Positions 31,779 through 43,796 are shown, numbered from the stretch's first letter. The stretch: 64,000 nucleotides of DNA from Apiotrichum sp. Y4204 (GCA_025531455.1 JAMYHL010000047.1:124001-188000); one strand, 5' to 3'. Translations and numbers: made by a program. Notes: a model not told the origin generated them from the sequence alone.

Positions 31779-34649
31779 CTATGAGGATGTTGTAGATGCA
31801 AATGTGGTAGTGCCAGTCTGATTGGAATTGGTGGGTGTGGACTGATCCGGGCGAGCGTCGTCGTTGTCCTCCGTTGCACAAGTGTTGGGCAGGCTGTCGT
31901 GCTCCTTGGGCGAGACTCCATCCGACAGGAAATCCACATGACGGTCGAGAACTCGCACAACAGGAAGATATACTTCAGGTGCTACCCCAGGAGGCAAATT
32001 GTGGGATGTTCGCGTCGGGAGATAATAGGGCGACGTGACGATGTGAGGCTCGTTCAACTTCTCAAGTAGGCCGGCAGGTGGGTCAATGCCGAGCTCGGTC
32101 ATATCCCGGATGATGTGGTTGATTTCGGCCGCGTGAGCGTAATGAAGCGGCTCGGCGTTGTTCATCTCCCACTGTGGGCTGAGAGCGAAGATGGCCATGT
32201 TGAAGAAATGTGCGTCAGGGAGCGTCTTCGCGAGGGCCTCGCGCTCCGCAGTGTTCAGCTCCTTCCAGCGCAAGTCGACATGCGCGTACATGTGCTTTGC
32301 CATCGCGCGTGCGGCCTCATTACGCGACAGGAGACCGAACATCTTCGGAACAATCCAGCCTTTGCGCTCGCCTGATTTCCGGACTTCTTGGCCGTACAGA
32401 TACAGCATGGTCGTGTAGACGTCTATCGGAAGGCGAATCGGCTCCAGCGTAGAGAGGGGAACGATGGCCTCCGACGGATTGAGTCCCTCCTCGACGGCCT
32501 GCTGTTCGGCCTGCTCCACTGCACGGTTGAGGTAACGCTTCTCCATGGTGGTGGCGATGAAGTAAACACGCTGGGCAAGGCCCACGAAGCCACCTTTGGC
32601 CAGACCGTTGATAATGACAGAATACAGCTGTGGGGAGAGTTCTGATGGCTGCAGACGGCCGCTCGGTCCAATCTTGGCACCGGTTAGGGCTGCGATGCGT
32701 CGGATCTCCTCCGGGGTGGTTGAATAGTTGGTCGACAGGAAAGGGATCAGGACGTGAACAGTGTCACGCAGTCGATCGAACTGCGACGTCGCAACCAGGT
32801 GCATGATAAGTGCAACCACAGACTGCGAATCGGCATTGCCATCCGGAAGATCGAGGACGACGGATGCGGCACGCTGAACTTTCGACTCGTCACCCTTCGG
32901 TCGGTTGCCGATTGCCTCGACTGTTTGGCGCACTCTTTCGGCTGATAGAGGCGTGTTCTTGAAGAGCGATTCCTCCACCTCGTTCGCAAGACGATCGTCC
33001 TGAGTGATAGTCGAGCTGCGAAATAGGCCATTGAACATGAGAGTGGGCCATTCCACGAATGTTCCCTTCATGTATTGCAAGAGACGCGAGAGAAGACGAG
33101 GTTGCTTGAGCTGCTTGGCGGCGTAATTGACCAGGACAAGACATGACTGCAGTCCAAGCGGGTGAAGAGCATATCGTGCGGCACCGGCCGGAGCTGGCAT
33201 TGGGCTATCCGCCGACTCCTCCTCGATCTCATGGGCGCGGGTGTAGTTCGGAGGCGAGAACATCAACGACATCAAGGCTACGTGCACTTGAGTACTTGCG
33301 GTATACGCCCAGGGGTCGAGCTCTGGAACTTGAGTGTACGATTCGGGATAGACGGCCGGGTGGGTGTGGGATTGAGAGAAGACCTTGAGCAACCGGGGAA
33401 TCGCCGGGATCGGAAGAGAACGAGACAGGATAGTGTTGGCCAATGTCGCAAGAGCGCGCATAGAGGAGGCATACTCCGCCGGCGTCGCTTTCCGAGGGTC
33501 GAGATAGAGATAGTCAAGAATCTCTGTCAAAAGTTCGGTAGTAGGTTGCGGCACGTGACTCGGAGGCGAAGTCGCAATGGGAATCGGAAACCCGCGTAGA
33601 CGCTCGTCCGGTGCGTCGTGATTGGGGTGCCAAAGATCCAAGCGGTCGTGAAGTGACATTGCCTCGCCAGGCAAACGCCAGGTGCGGACACTGCCAAACC
33701 AGACGTCGAACAGTGACTGCGACGATGCTGATGTTTCGCGATCGTGAGCTGGGATACCACTCGGTCCAAAGTCCTCGGGGTCCGCTCCCTCCGCGACGCG
33801 CCCTTCCATAACCCAATCTTCCACCAAGGTCGCGTACACCCGGGCAGCCTCATCGGGGCGATTCTCGCGTAAACATTGCTTGATGATGAGGCTGTAAAGA
33901 GCCGCGGGACGCGGATGGTGTTCCTCCTTGAAGGCTTCCAATAGCTGAATGAGTGTTTCGAGAACTGCGCTGACATCGTGGGGACGTTGTTCATCCATCG
34001 TCGGTTGTGGAAGAGGTTCAGGCCGCGGCGGTCGATTGTCAACTAGATGTAGGCGCAACTGGCGCAGTTGTTTGAACGCCTCCTTGACGAACAGTTTGTC
34101 GAGGGTTCGAAGAGACATGGCGGAGTCATGCCTATCAAACTGTGGGGACTGTCGCTCTCTCACAAAGCGCCTCGCATAGCGCGCGCCGAGCAAACCCATG
34201 CGCTTCCGAATCATCTCGTGGAGAACGACATGCTTCTCCAACCGCGAAAGGCGGCGGTAAAACATCTGTGGGTCGCCAGAAATACGGCCGGCATACTTGA
34301 GCAAGCGAGTCGGATTCTGGAATGCAATTGGAGTCTCAATGGACTTGAGTGCCTGCCGGAGCGTGCGCGCGGAATCGCGAGATATTCTTCTGGTTGAAGC
34401 CGACGACGAAGGGAGCGATGGCGACGACGCAGTCGCTGAAGGTCTATCACTGTTTACGTTTCTGTCGCTAAATGGCAATCGAGAGGGCCCAGCGCAGTCA
34501 TAACGCTGTTCTCTTGCGGTCGGGTGTGAGCTACTTGAGTGGGTATGTATGTGGGTATCGGTGTCGACATCGGCGACAGTTTTCGTGGCGCGGGAGGCAT
34601 ATCGCCGTAACGGCGGGGCGGTTATGCGCCAAGTAGTTTTAGGCAGCAT
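31779..34649 (-). CDS. Large mitochondrial PPR-like helical protein
   Basis: An intronless frame of about 956 residues. The ATG at 34647-34649 gives MLPKTTWRITAPPLRRYASRA, a convincing mitochondrial import leader; an open frame extends upstream only to a TTG. After a Ser-rich linker come helix pairs such as AALYSLIIKQCLRENRPDEA with ARVYATLVEDWVMEG, and later LSPQLYSVIINGLAKGGFVG with LAQRVYFIATTMEKRY, and IDVYTTMLYLYGQE. These have the spacing and YxxLI...G/P..A pattern of pentatricopeptide-type repeats used in organellar RNA binding. The tail is Thr/Ser/Asn-rich. Specific role unknown; possible in mitochondrial mRNA processing or translation. Confidence 0.8.
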   Translation of the reverse strand: MLPKTTWRITAPPLRRYASRATKTVADVDTDTHIHTHSSSSHPTAREQRYDCAGPSRLPFSDRNVNSDRPSATASSPSLPSSSASTRRISRDSARTLRQALKSIETPIAFQNPTRLLKYAGRISGDPQMFYRRLSRLEKHVVLHEMIRKRMGLLGARYARRFVRERQSPQFDRHDSAMSLRTLDKLFVKEAFKQLRQLRLHLVDNRPPRPEPLPQPTMDEQRPHDVSAVLETLIQLLEAFKEEHHPRPAALYSLIIKQCLRENRPDEAARVYATLVEDWVMEGRVAEGADPEDFGPSGIPAHDRETSASSQSLFDVWFGSVRTWRLPGEAMSLHDRLDLWHPNHDAPDERLRGFPIPIATSPPSHVPQPTTELLTEILDYLYLDPRKATPAEYASSMRALATLANTILSRSLPIPAIPRLLKVFSQSHTHPAVYPESYTQVPELDPWAYTASTQVHVALMSLMFSPPNYTRAHEIEEESADSPMPAPAGAARYALHPLGLQSCLVLVNYAAKQLKQPRLLSRLLQYMKGTFVEWPTLMFNGLFRSSTITQDDRLANEVEESLFKNTPLSAERVRQTVEAIGNRPKGDESKVQRAASVVLDLPDGNADSQSVVALIMHLVATSQFDRLRDTVHVLIPFLSTNYSTTPEEIRRIAALTGAKIGPSGRLQPSELSPQLYSVIINGLAKGGFVGLAQRVYFIATTMEKRYLNRAVEQAEQQAVEEGLNPSEAIVPLSTLEPIRLPIDVYTTMLYLYGQEVRKSGERKGWIVPKMFGLLSRNEAARAMAKHMYAHVDLRWKELNTAEREALAKTLPDAHFFNMAIFALSPQWEMNNAEPLHYAHAAEINHIIRDMTELGIDPPAGLLEKLNEPHIVTSPYYLPTRTSHNLPPGVAPEVYLPVVRVLDRHVDFLSDGVSPKEHDSLPNTCATEDNDDARPDQSTPTNSNQTGTTTFASTTSS

Positions 34650-36053
34650 TGCGGCGGCGCGGGGTGCTGCTTGCAATTAGCTACTAGAGCATGTTGTGGG
34701 GATGTGCGTGGCGAGGTGAGCAGCCGAGAGGGCGGGATGGCGGACAAGTAGAGTTGGATGACGCTCGACGGCAGACGGATGAGATCGGATCAGTCGTAGT
34801 AGCACTCTCTGCTGACTCTTCTCAAAGCACTGAGATCCTGAGATGGTTGGAGGGGGGGTGGAAAAAGTCGAAACAGCGGAGCAGCATGTTACGTAACTTT
34901 TCTACTCACTCGGCTGTTTCACACTTGATCACTATATTACTGAGGCAATGGAAATTGGAAATTGAACGTATCATACGCATTTATCATGTGTAATTATGGT
35001 CAAAAGATTGATTGACTGTGGGATATGTGGGTTATGTTCGAGTCAGGGGCACGCGAGCGCACGGTCTTCATTCAGGGGTTTAGGCGGGGTATCGCACAGG
35101 CCTCTGAGCTTCTGATCGTTGCCCTGCACCCTGTGCACTCCTCCGTACCTGAGTGTTGTCCCCTCTCTCTGCCTTGCGCCGCTCAGGCCACTCACAATGC
35201 CCAGTTTGTGGTGGAAGCATCTGGTGATCTGGCTCTTGCGCTTGTGCCCCTCCCCCCGGCCCCCCCAAGGCCCCAATAGCTGAGCGTTGCAAGGGGTTGT
35301 GTGGTCTGTGGTCTGCGCCACCCACTTTCCAGCTTCCCACCCGGCCCACCCTCCCTCCTTGCCGCGGCCGCGCCTCTGACGGCTTACACACTTTACAGAT
35401 TACAGATTACAGACTGACTCAAATGCTCTTTCTAGATCTACTACTAAGTGCAGTACACACACACACGCACACAACACTCTCGACTCTTTCTCTTTCTCCA
35501 CCACCGCCACCACACTCTTCAACATCACGATCCATCCTGCCCTTCATCCCATCACATCACATCCATCCACATCTCCCCTTTACATTCCCTTTTCACATTT
35601 TCTCCAATTATCGTTCCTCTGTTCCAACTTCACACATCCAGACGCAATCAAGTTTCTTGGATCACATCTCAACTCGCATATATTTCGTTCGACAGAGATC
35701 TCCTCAAACCTGCAACGCGCAACCCCGCAACCCCGTGTGTGACACTTACAAGCGCAACCAACACACCGGTACACACCGCCTCGTATCCATATTCTGTCCC
35801 AACGTACGTACACACTTGCTCCGCTTCCACGCTCGCATTGTGTTCTTGTTACGCACTGTGAAGAATCAATGATCGAGGGGGGCGGGCCCACCTGAGCTTG
35901 TACATCATGACGACCTAAAGGTCTTCTTCTTTCCTCTCTCCCTCTTCCCTCTCGCTCTTCTAACCATTTTTCCACTTTATTCTTCAGTTCTTTCCCCACT
36001 TCCACTCATTACCCTTCTACCTTTCCAATCTCGCCATATTGACCTTCTCCAGT
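34650..36053. promoter_or_regulatory. Long divergent region with pyrimidine-rich leader
   Basis: 1.4 kb between the PPR-like gene and the PNRC-motif gene. It contains three tandem TTACAGA copies (35393-35413) and a CA/CT-rich stretch (35450-35640). From about 35900 there is a strongly C/T-rich run into the ATG at 36054, as in a long fungal 5' leader. No supported gene; open frames at 35297-35872 are products of the CA/CT composition. Confidence 0.55.
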
Positions 36054-37298
36054 ATGAATTCTCGACCCTCGTTTGCTACTCGATCTTCAGCTGGCCGCAG
36101 ACACTCCCCCGCACCATCTTCGATAGCACCGACGACCGTTTCTACCAGGTCAAGTACTCCGACACGTTTCAACTCCCATCACAAGCGCCAGCAACAGCAG
36201 ATGCCCCCTGCAAAGCAACACGTCGACACTCACTCGGGGTCGTCGACACCGAACGGCCGTCATCGCAACCACGGTCGCAAACGCGGCGAGTCGCGAAAGC
36301 CCCAGCAGCAGCTGCCCGACTCTCCTAAGACGCCAAGTGACTCTGATCCTGATACGCATGACGTCGACACGGAGGAAGACTCGGAAGAGCTCTTCCAACT
36401 TCTTGGTGTCAATGGCGAGGACAATGGCGATGCCGTTTCCTCCGGCCCTGCTACTGAGAAGGGTCTTCTTCGTCTCTCCAAGGAGAACATGGAGGCTGCG
36501 CTGGCTAACAATGCCTCCAAAAAGAAGCGTGTTCGCACCAAGAATAAGCCGCGCGGAGACACGCCCGTTGATCAGAAGGACGAAACCTCCGTCGCATCGG
36601 ATCACATGACCCCTGCTCGTGATCAATCGCCCACTCCTGGTACCCGTCGTAAACGTGGCAAAGGCCTCAACAAGCTGGCGGCCGTTTCGCGCGATGCCTC
36701 TCCAGGTGTCCAAGAACTTGACGCCATGAGCCGCTCTCTTCCCGCCAGCTTCTTCACTGAGGGCAAAAAGAACGAGGCGGGGGGCGCTCCCAAGGCTTGG
36801 GACATGCCTACCGACGCTCCCGCCGGGGCCGCGCAGGCTCTTAACTGGCAGCAACAGCTCCAGGCCGAGACCGCTTCGCCGCGGCGCTCATCGCGTTCAA
36901 ATCCGTCCGAGGGTCGCCGCCGCACCAAACAGTCGCCCGAGCAGACCCGTAACCACGACCGTCATCAGTCGTTGGACCAGGTTCCTGTGTCCAACCTCAC
37001 TAAGATGATGGCCAATGTTGCTCTTCCGTCTGGTGGGGCACGTCCTCCGGCTTCGGCCTTTGATTCGTCGATCCCTTTCCACACGGGCTACAACGTTCAC
37101 CGTGCGCCGCAAACACCTGTACGCGCCGTTGCTCGCGCCGCCCCGCTGTCGGGTGCGATGTCGCTTCCGATTGTCGGCGACTTCCCTCGCATCAATAAGA
37201 GTGGTGCGCCCCTTGGTGGCCCCAAGTATGCTGGTCCTACTTTCCACAACTCGCCCGCGTCTGGTTCCCTTCCGCAGCCCGACCTTGACGACTTCTAA
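36054..37298 (+). CDS. Disordered protein with C-terminal PNRC motif (mRNA decapping enhancer candidate)
   Basis: An intronless, low-complexity protein of 414 residues (MNSRPSFATRSSAGRRHSP...). Near the middle it has a basic patch KKKRVRTKNKPRG, and at the C-terminus PKYAGPTFHNSPASGSLPQP followed by DLDDF. This basic patch plus (Y/F)AGxxFxxSPxxxxLPxP is the hallmark of PNRC-domain proteins, including animal PNRC2 and yeast Edc1/Edc2, which bind Dcp1 through the LPxP part and stimulate Dcp2. I therefore propose an enhancer of mRNA decapping. The acidic segment DTEEDSEELFQLLGV may be a second short motif. The assignment rests on short motifs only. Confidence 0.7.
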   Translation: MNSRPSFATRSSAGRRHSPAPSSIAPTTVSTRSSTPTRFNSHHKRQQQQMPPAKQHVDTHSGSSTPNGRHRNHGRKRGESRKPQQQLPDSPKTPSDSDPDTHDVDTEEDSEELFQLLGVNGEDNGDAVSSGPATEKGLLRLSKENMEAALANNASKKKRVRTKNKPRGDTPVDQKDETSVASDHMTPARDQSPTPGTRRKRGKGLNKLAAVSRDASPGVQELDAMSRSLPASFFTEGKKNEAGGAPKAWDMPTDAPAGAAQALNWQQQLQAETASPRRSSRSNPSEGRRRTKQSPEQTRNHDRHQSLDQVPVSNLTKMMANVALPSGGARPPASAFDSSIPFHTGYNVHRAPQTPVRAVARAAPLSGAMSLPIVGDFPRINKSGAPLGGPKYAGPTFHNSPASGSLPQPDLDDF

Positions 37299-37975
37299 AC
37301 GTTACCCATTCATTGTCACTCCATAACGTGCATTCCCCAAGCTATCGACACTACCCCGCCGCCCACTCAAGACTCATTCTCAACTGTATTTCGGCTTGAA
37401 CTCGCCCATGACTCGACCTGTACGAACTTTTGTTGTTGTTGTTAATGCCCGCTGGTACGGTTCTTGCACCTCACACACCCGCACGCACGATACAACACTC
37501 GAATAAAGAAGGAATTGAAAGAATCGAAAGAGAAGGGCCAAATATTGCCCGCCGAACAAGTCCGAGGATGAACGAAGGAGAGAATCAATCAATCAACCAA
37601 TCAATCAACATTCATCCATTGCATCTTCCCACCCTCATTATAACCGACACAACCAAGCAACACTCAATCCCGCGGCAATTGTCGTATCATCAATGTTGTA
37701 GTTGTCTTTGTGGAGAGCGGGAGGGGAGAGTGTGATATTAGTAGTAGCATCAGAGGCGAAAGCTGGTAGGGGGTGGTGAAGATGGTCAAGGGGCCTATCT
37801 AGGAGAAGACATCTAAGTAGAGTAGAGAGCAGAAAATCGTCAACCCTGCCAGTCGTCAACCGACCCGGGGAAGAGGAGATGCAAACCGTTTCCTCGATAA
37901 TGCACTGAGTCTTGGCAATGTCCAGGTCAACTATGCTAGTACATCTGCAGCATCGTACACATGTGCTGTACAAAT
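37299..37975. other. Convergent intergenic region with AATC microsatellite
   Basis: 677 bp between converging genes. It has an (AATC)-type run at 37582-37610. No gene seen. Confidence 0.55.
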
Positions 37976-39037
37976 CTAGAGCTTGGCCTCGGGGGCGTTG
38001 CCGTAGAGGACACGGAGCGTGTTCTTGGTCACCTGGAGGTCCTCCTTGATGATCTTCTGGAACTCCTTGAACTTAGGGTTGGCGGCGTCGCCCATGAGCT
38101 GGAAGAGCACGCTCTCCGAGGTTGTGACGTCAACGCCACGGGCACGCAGGCGCTCAAGGGCGAGCGGCACCTCCTGGGCGTTGCACGACGAGACACCGTC
38201 AGCGACCACAATGGGCGGGAACGTCGAGATGTTGACCGCCTCAAGGGCCGACTGCATCACGCAGACGTGAGACTGTAGATTGAACGTATTAAAAGTATGG
38301 GGTTGAGCAGTTAGAAGCGAAAGAGATGTCAGCAGGTATACTTATTCCAGTTACCAGCCACTCACCTCAATGCCGACAATGATCACGCGGTCAATCGCGT
38401 GCTCGTCCTCCGTCGCGCCGGAGAAGCGGCCACCAAGAGCCTGGCACACCTCGGGCGTGAACATGGAGAACTAGGGTCAGCCGTGCTCAGACACAGTACG
38501 GGATAGCCTCCTAGACACAAAGCAAACACGTACCTTGGTCTTCGAGAAGACGCCCATGTTGAGGTTGGAGGGCACGTTGGCGAGGCCGACCTCAGGGATA
38601 GTGTGACCGAGAGCTGGGGTCAGATATTGGAAACGAAAGACTACATACCCTTGGGGTTCTGCTCGGTGGTGATGACGCGCATCTGAATGTCAGCATCGTT
38701 TTCACGATCGGTCCAGTTGCGAACCTGGGCGGCTCTCCACTCACATCCAGGAGCTGGGCGGCCTTGACCATACGGCCGATGGTGGCGGCGACGGCGTCGT
38801 AGCCGTGGATCGCGGCGCCTGACAGTCAGCGACAAAGATTGTAGCGAGACATGTGCCGAGGCCTCCACCCGTGTTTTCATCGCGTCTCCCAGATAGCAAG
38901 ATCTGCTTATGGCCGAGAGCCGAGGTTGGTCTCGGCTGTGGGCATTGGCACTCAGCAACATTGACACTCAGCAACTCACGGAAGCGCTCCTGCATGTCGC
39001 AGACCATGAGGACGGTGCGGCGGGGGTTGAGGGCCAT
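37976..39037 (-). CDS. Isochorismatase-fold hydrolase (ISOC1/2-like) ending in AKL
   Basis: A cysteine hydrolase of the isochorismatase/nicotinamidase superfamily. The start is the ATG at 39035-39037 (MALNPRRTVLMVCDMQERF), which carries the catalytic Asp. Next come GYDAVAATIGRMVKAAQLLD and MRVITTEQNPKG, then KTKFSMFTPEV with the likely catalytic Lys, and VIIVGIESHVCVMQSALEAV with the nucleophilic Cys. Five introns are needed; the first, near 38825-38979, is about 155 nt and unusually long for this window. The length (about 200 residues) fits ISOC2. The C-terminus is YGNAPEAKL: AKL could be a type 1 peroxisomal signal, although the acidic residue before it is unfavourable. The substrate is unknown. 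Confidence 0.88.
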
Positions 39038-39484
39038 GTTGGTTGTTCGTTAGGTATGATCGGTAAGTGAATGGATAACGACAACATGCATTACATAGAA
39101 TCGCGGAGACATGGGAGCCCTGGTGGGCAGCAGTGTGTCCTGTACGTTGCTAGGTACGGCGGTGTGGGGTTGAGTGCGGGCAGTAAGCGGGGAAGTGGAG
39201 GGATGGAGAGCGGGATGGTGGACGCCGAAGTGGAGGGCAGAGGAGCTTGGCCGACTCCAGTTCAGCGGCAACAACCCTCAGTTAGCCGGGGCACCGAGGC
39301 GAGATTTCCAAAGTCATGAGTCAGTGTACCACGAGTCTTGTACGCCGAGTCTTTTGTTCTCGAGCTGCATCTCCGAATATCCGATCCATGCGTTGTCACA
39401 GTCCAATCCATTCACAGATGATCACAGGTCCTGTACATGCTCATACCTTGTACATTCTCCTCCATGCCAGTACAATATATTGGC
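39038..39484. other. Intergenic spacer
   Basis: 447 bp between the hydrolase start and the phospholipase D stop, both on the minus strand. No further gene or distinct element seen. Confidence 0.45.
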
Positions 39485-42400
39485 TCAGATGTACAGCGCC
39501 AGAGTGACTGGGTTGACAGCCACGAAGTCGCCCTCGGTAAGCCACTTCTCCTCCATGAGGAAGTTGAGCGGCATCTCGACAAGGTGGCCACGAATCTTGG
39601 CCAGCTCTGTCTTGATCTCGTGCAGCGACATGTCATCATTGGCGACATGACCGACCTGATTGAAATGAGCGCTGCTCATTTACCTGTGCACCTATGCTCA
39701 CCTTAATGCCCGTGTTTCGCGTGACGAACTGTGTGTAGGCCTTCCAGTTGCGAACGTTGTCGTTAGGCACGGTCTTGAAGATGCGATCAAAGATCCGACG
39801 ATTTGTTTTGCCTGTTTCATTCCAGAGACGTGAAAAGTCCAAAGACAATGGGTCCTCAACGAGCTTGTCATCCTCGGATCCGAAGTCGTACTCGTTCAAG
39901 GTAGGAACTGCCTGCATCGCACTCGTAACGGGCTGGTTCGCGGTGATTGGACCTTGTGGGGGAAGGAGACCGAGGTGCTCACGCATAAGCGAACGACGCC
40001 AAGACGTTGCCAGGCGCGAGGCCATGTATTTCTTGTCATTCATCTGCATCTCCACCATGTCAGTATCCTCGATCACGATAGCGATCTCCGAGTCATGGTT
40101 TCCTTTTTGCGAACGGTCGTTCAAGTTGGCACTGCCAACGATAACGCGGCGATCGTCCACAATCATAAGCTTGCTGTGGATGTAGAGGAGCTGCGGTCAG
40201 TAAAGGAACTCCATCTCGTCCCACCTCAGTGACAATGTTGGCACGCTCCTCTTCCTCAGTACCAAGCCACGTCTCGTCAAGAAGCGACTTGCCGCTACGC
40301 ATGCAGTGTTGGCCGACTGTTGGTCAGTATGTCGCGGAAAGTCAGTCGTTCTCACTGTTGTCGGCGCTAAGATGTTAGTCTAACTCAACCCAGACCTGAC
40401 AACGTACACCTGCCTATCGTCACGAGGCGCAGCCGATTGGAACCTGTCAATGATCGCCTTGGCCTGTTTGTGTCAGTGTCGAACGTCTGACAGACATGGC
40501 GTAACAGCTTACATCATCGACAGTCTTCGGTAGTGGAATGGCGTCCTGGGCAGTCTTCTTCTTCTTGTTGGTGTCCTCAGCCTGAGTTGTCTGGTCGTGG
40601 GGCTTTTCGATGTAGACAACCTCGTCATCATCTGCCTCATCGCCGGGCTCTCCGACGAAGATACGCGCAAGCGCAACCTGTGCCTCATGGAAAGTCACGC
40701 CAGACTGCTATCAGCACAGCTTCAGAGACTTGCGACTTACACCCTCCTCCATGCGTTTGATTGCGCTGGTAGGATTGTTGATGCGGTCATAAGAGCGCAA
40801 GTTCCAGAATGCAATATACTCCGCAGGGTCGTAACCTTCGGCGCGGACAGCATCGAAAATCGAGTTGCCGCCGCGGCAGATGGAACGGTATTGAGCTTCC
40901 ATAATGGCCTTCAGTCCAGACTGGCCTTGAATGTCTCCAGGCTATAGGTCAGTAAGCTCAAATGGCGTAGTCCAGATACGCACGAATGCCCTGGTTGTCA
41001 GCTCAAACCAATGCGGCCTATTGGGCACTTACGGGACCTCGGGAACAAGAACGAAAATGCGGAACTTGCGGCCAGACTTAGCCGCCGAGATGATACGCTC
41101 AACCAAGGCGGCACCTGAAGAGTCAGCTGCAAACAAGCCGACTACACTTACCAATCTGATTCTTGATGGGACCGGTGTCGCGAGTGGTCGTGATGCTGAT
41201 TGTTAGACCGTGATACGTCAGTCCTGGCGGGGTAACTTACACTGTAGTGTCAGCGGCGCCTCTAACGTTTACAGTACTCACAGAACTGATTCTCGATGTA
41301 GATGCAGTGGTTGGCCTCTCGGATAAGCCCAATGTATGCCTCTGAGCTGGTCAACACTCGGTTATACGTCGTCTACTCACGCTGAATAGAGTCTTCAGTG
41401 AGACAACCGTGGCTCCAGTCTGCAGCCGAACGGATCACTTGAACACGGCAAGTGCCATGAGGGACTGGCTCCTCGGCGCGCGGAGCCTCGGAAGGAGGCC
41501 AATGGAATGGGTGGCTCATGCGACGCCCCACCTGATCCTGTTAGGCCGACATTTTGGAAAACGGACTGCACTGCGTTAACTCACATCCTTCCATTCAGCA
41601 AGGTGCGGGTGATCACGACGGAACTGGGCGTCCTCCACCTTCTTCTCAGCCTCTCGCTGAGAGCGAACATCATCCCACGCTGCACGCTTAGCATTGAACC
41701 AGTGATATCCAGATACGCACGGTCAGGCAGAGTGAGCCAGTCGAACCGGTGCTCGTGCTTGTATCTTGTTGTCAGGGTCGAGTGCATCCGTGCACAGCCA
41801 TTGCAACTCACTTAAGCTTCTTAACCTGGAAGGAAAATGAGCATTTATTCAAAGCAGCACAATGCAAAGCAGCACAATGTTCCAGAACTCACAAAGTTCC
41901 AGCGCTCGCAGAAGTGCTGAACAAGGTCGACGACCGCCGGACCGACCATAGTGAGAGACGTGTCGTGCCACGCTTGTTGTGTCAATTGACAAAGAGTGGC
42001 TTATAACGGTCTACTCACGCATGCGGGTCGCCTCCTGAATCGCCAGTTCATTGGAGGCAAACTTGTCAACTGTCTGGAAATCCATGATACGCGAGTTGTT
42101 GTAGTCTGGACGTCAGTGGTCGTCTGCAGAGGCTGGACATACCCTGGCCTGGGAATAGCGAGTTGTAGAACTCTGTCGGATGGACATCTGCCAGAGGGTG
42201 GGACTGAGTGTCCCAACGACCAAAGCATGCGTCGAGACCGCCAAGCGCCGCCCACTTGTTGTCGACGATGCACAGCTTCTCATGATGCGAGAAGTAGTAC
42301 ACCAGCTCTCCTGGACTGTCAGGTTCCTTCCTGTTTCCATAACCCACCTCCAGAGTGGTCGGGATGGCGCATTACGGCGATATTGTCATGCAGGTCCTCG

Positions 42401-43124
42401 AGTGCGTGCTAAAGTGAACATAAGGAGCTGCCTCTAATAACCAACCTTAGTGTACTTGGAACTCAGAGACATAGAGGCAGTGACCTGTCGTGTGAGTCGT
42501 ACTGCAACAGATCGCCCGTACCTCTTTGTAAACCTGGATGTAAATACGGACGCCTTGCTCAGCCTTGCGCTTGAGAACGCGGTCGAGACGCCATTCTGGG
42601 TAGTAGGCAGCCGGTCGACGGAGCTGGGAGTTAGAGAGCCGGCCAAGCCTTACCACCCACCTGCAGCTCTGGCGAGAGCCACCAGTCGAGGATCATAATA
42701 CTCTGCCGGTTAGTACAGAGTCCTCAAAAGCCTACCTACCTCCTGGGCACGGTCAAGCAACTCGGACAAGGCCCAAAAGTAATCTTTCGTCAGTTTTGAA
42801 ATCTGATTGATCTGGTCATCAGTTAATCCACCCACCATGTCCATCAATGGCCCACTTGACAAGGTTTCCCTCACGCTCCGGGGCAAAGGAGGTGAAGCGA
42901 TGCGACTCGCGAATGTCCATGAGCTTCTTATCTATCTCCTGCTCCCACTCCTCGTCGTGACGGTGGTTAGGGTTCCATGTTGTCGAGATGGCGACACCAA
43001 CACGAGACAAGCCCGATGAGAGCTTGTCCATCTTCTCACGGAATCCGTGTGCGGCGCGCTCGCGGTGACCGAGGGGAGCAGACCCCGAACTGGGCGTGCT
43101 CGTCTCCGTTGGTTGGGCGGACAT
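39485..43124 (-). CDS. Phospholipase D (two HKD motifs, no PX/PH)
   Basis: Hydrolyses phosphatidylcholine to phosphatidic acid and choline. The ATG at 43122-43124 gives [14 protein letters not shown], then [20 protein letters not shown]. The first catalytic motif is [19 protein letters not shown] near 42.23-42.29 kb. The second is [20 protein letters not shown] continuing [12 protein letters not shown], near 40.08-40.19 kb. Both HxKxxxxD sets are intact. The gene is broken by ten or more short introns. The N-terminus reaches the first PLD repeat within about 100 residues, so the PX and PH domains of yeast Spo14 are missing. This resembles the shorter fungal PldA-type enzymes. The C-terminus ends [17 protein letters not shown], a segment also seen at the end of other eukaryotic PLDs. 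Confidence 0.93.
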
Positions 43125-43401
43125 GCTCAACGATGCGATACGGGTATGATTGGACGTTTATCTTCGTGAAGGGAGTGCTACTGGTGGACAACTCTGAACA
43201 GCGAGGACTGGAGAGCTGAAGAGCAAGTGTTATGGAGCACTAAAGAATGGAAGGTGAGACAAGCACCCGAGGTGTGAAGAATCGAGAGAGCTGCAAATGA
43301 TCTGTTGTGATTTCTCACCAGCTCGACTGCGCCAGCGGACACGATCACACTTTTGTTGCTCGTTGCTTGTTGCTTGATGCGGTCCTCTTCCGTATCAAAG
43401 T

Positions 43402-43432
43402 CTATTATTACTATTATTATTATTATTATTAT
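43402..43432. repeat. (ATT)n microsatellite
   Basis: About ten ATT triplets with one interruption, upstream of the phospholipase D gene. Confidence 0.9.
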
Positions 43433-43796
43433 GGTGGTTTGGTGTGTGCCGTGTGACGTCGATGGTTCACTAGTCACTTTGCACTACCAAGGCATAAGAG
43501 CAGAGGCTGCTGCCTAAGTGTAAAGGCCGAAGGGAGGGGATCAGCGTCCTAGAGTGACTAGTAGGATAGTGCGGAGGGATGTGCGGACCGATTGTGACAG
43601 CAACGGGGCGTAACAAAGGATCAAAGGGCAATCGCGCCAAACCTTCCACTTCGGGAAATCCGAACCACCAACACTACCAAGAGGCCACAGGAGTTCCAGG
43701 AAATGCAAGGAAGCAAGAAGCAGGGGGCCAAGTAGAAGCACGCAAGGCGCAAGCCACCTTCAATGAACTTCCTGACCGGTGTGACAGGTCTGCCCA

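Noticed and set aside
35297..35872. 191-residue plus-strand open frame
   Set aside because: Its His/Ser/Pro-rich translation simply reflects CA/CT-rich leader DNA.
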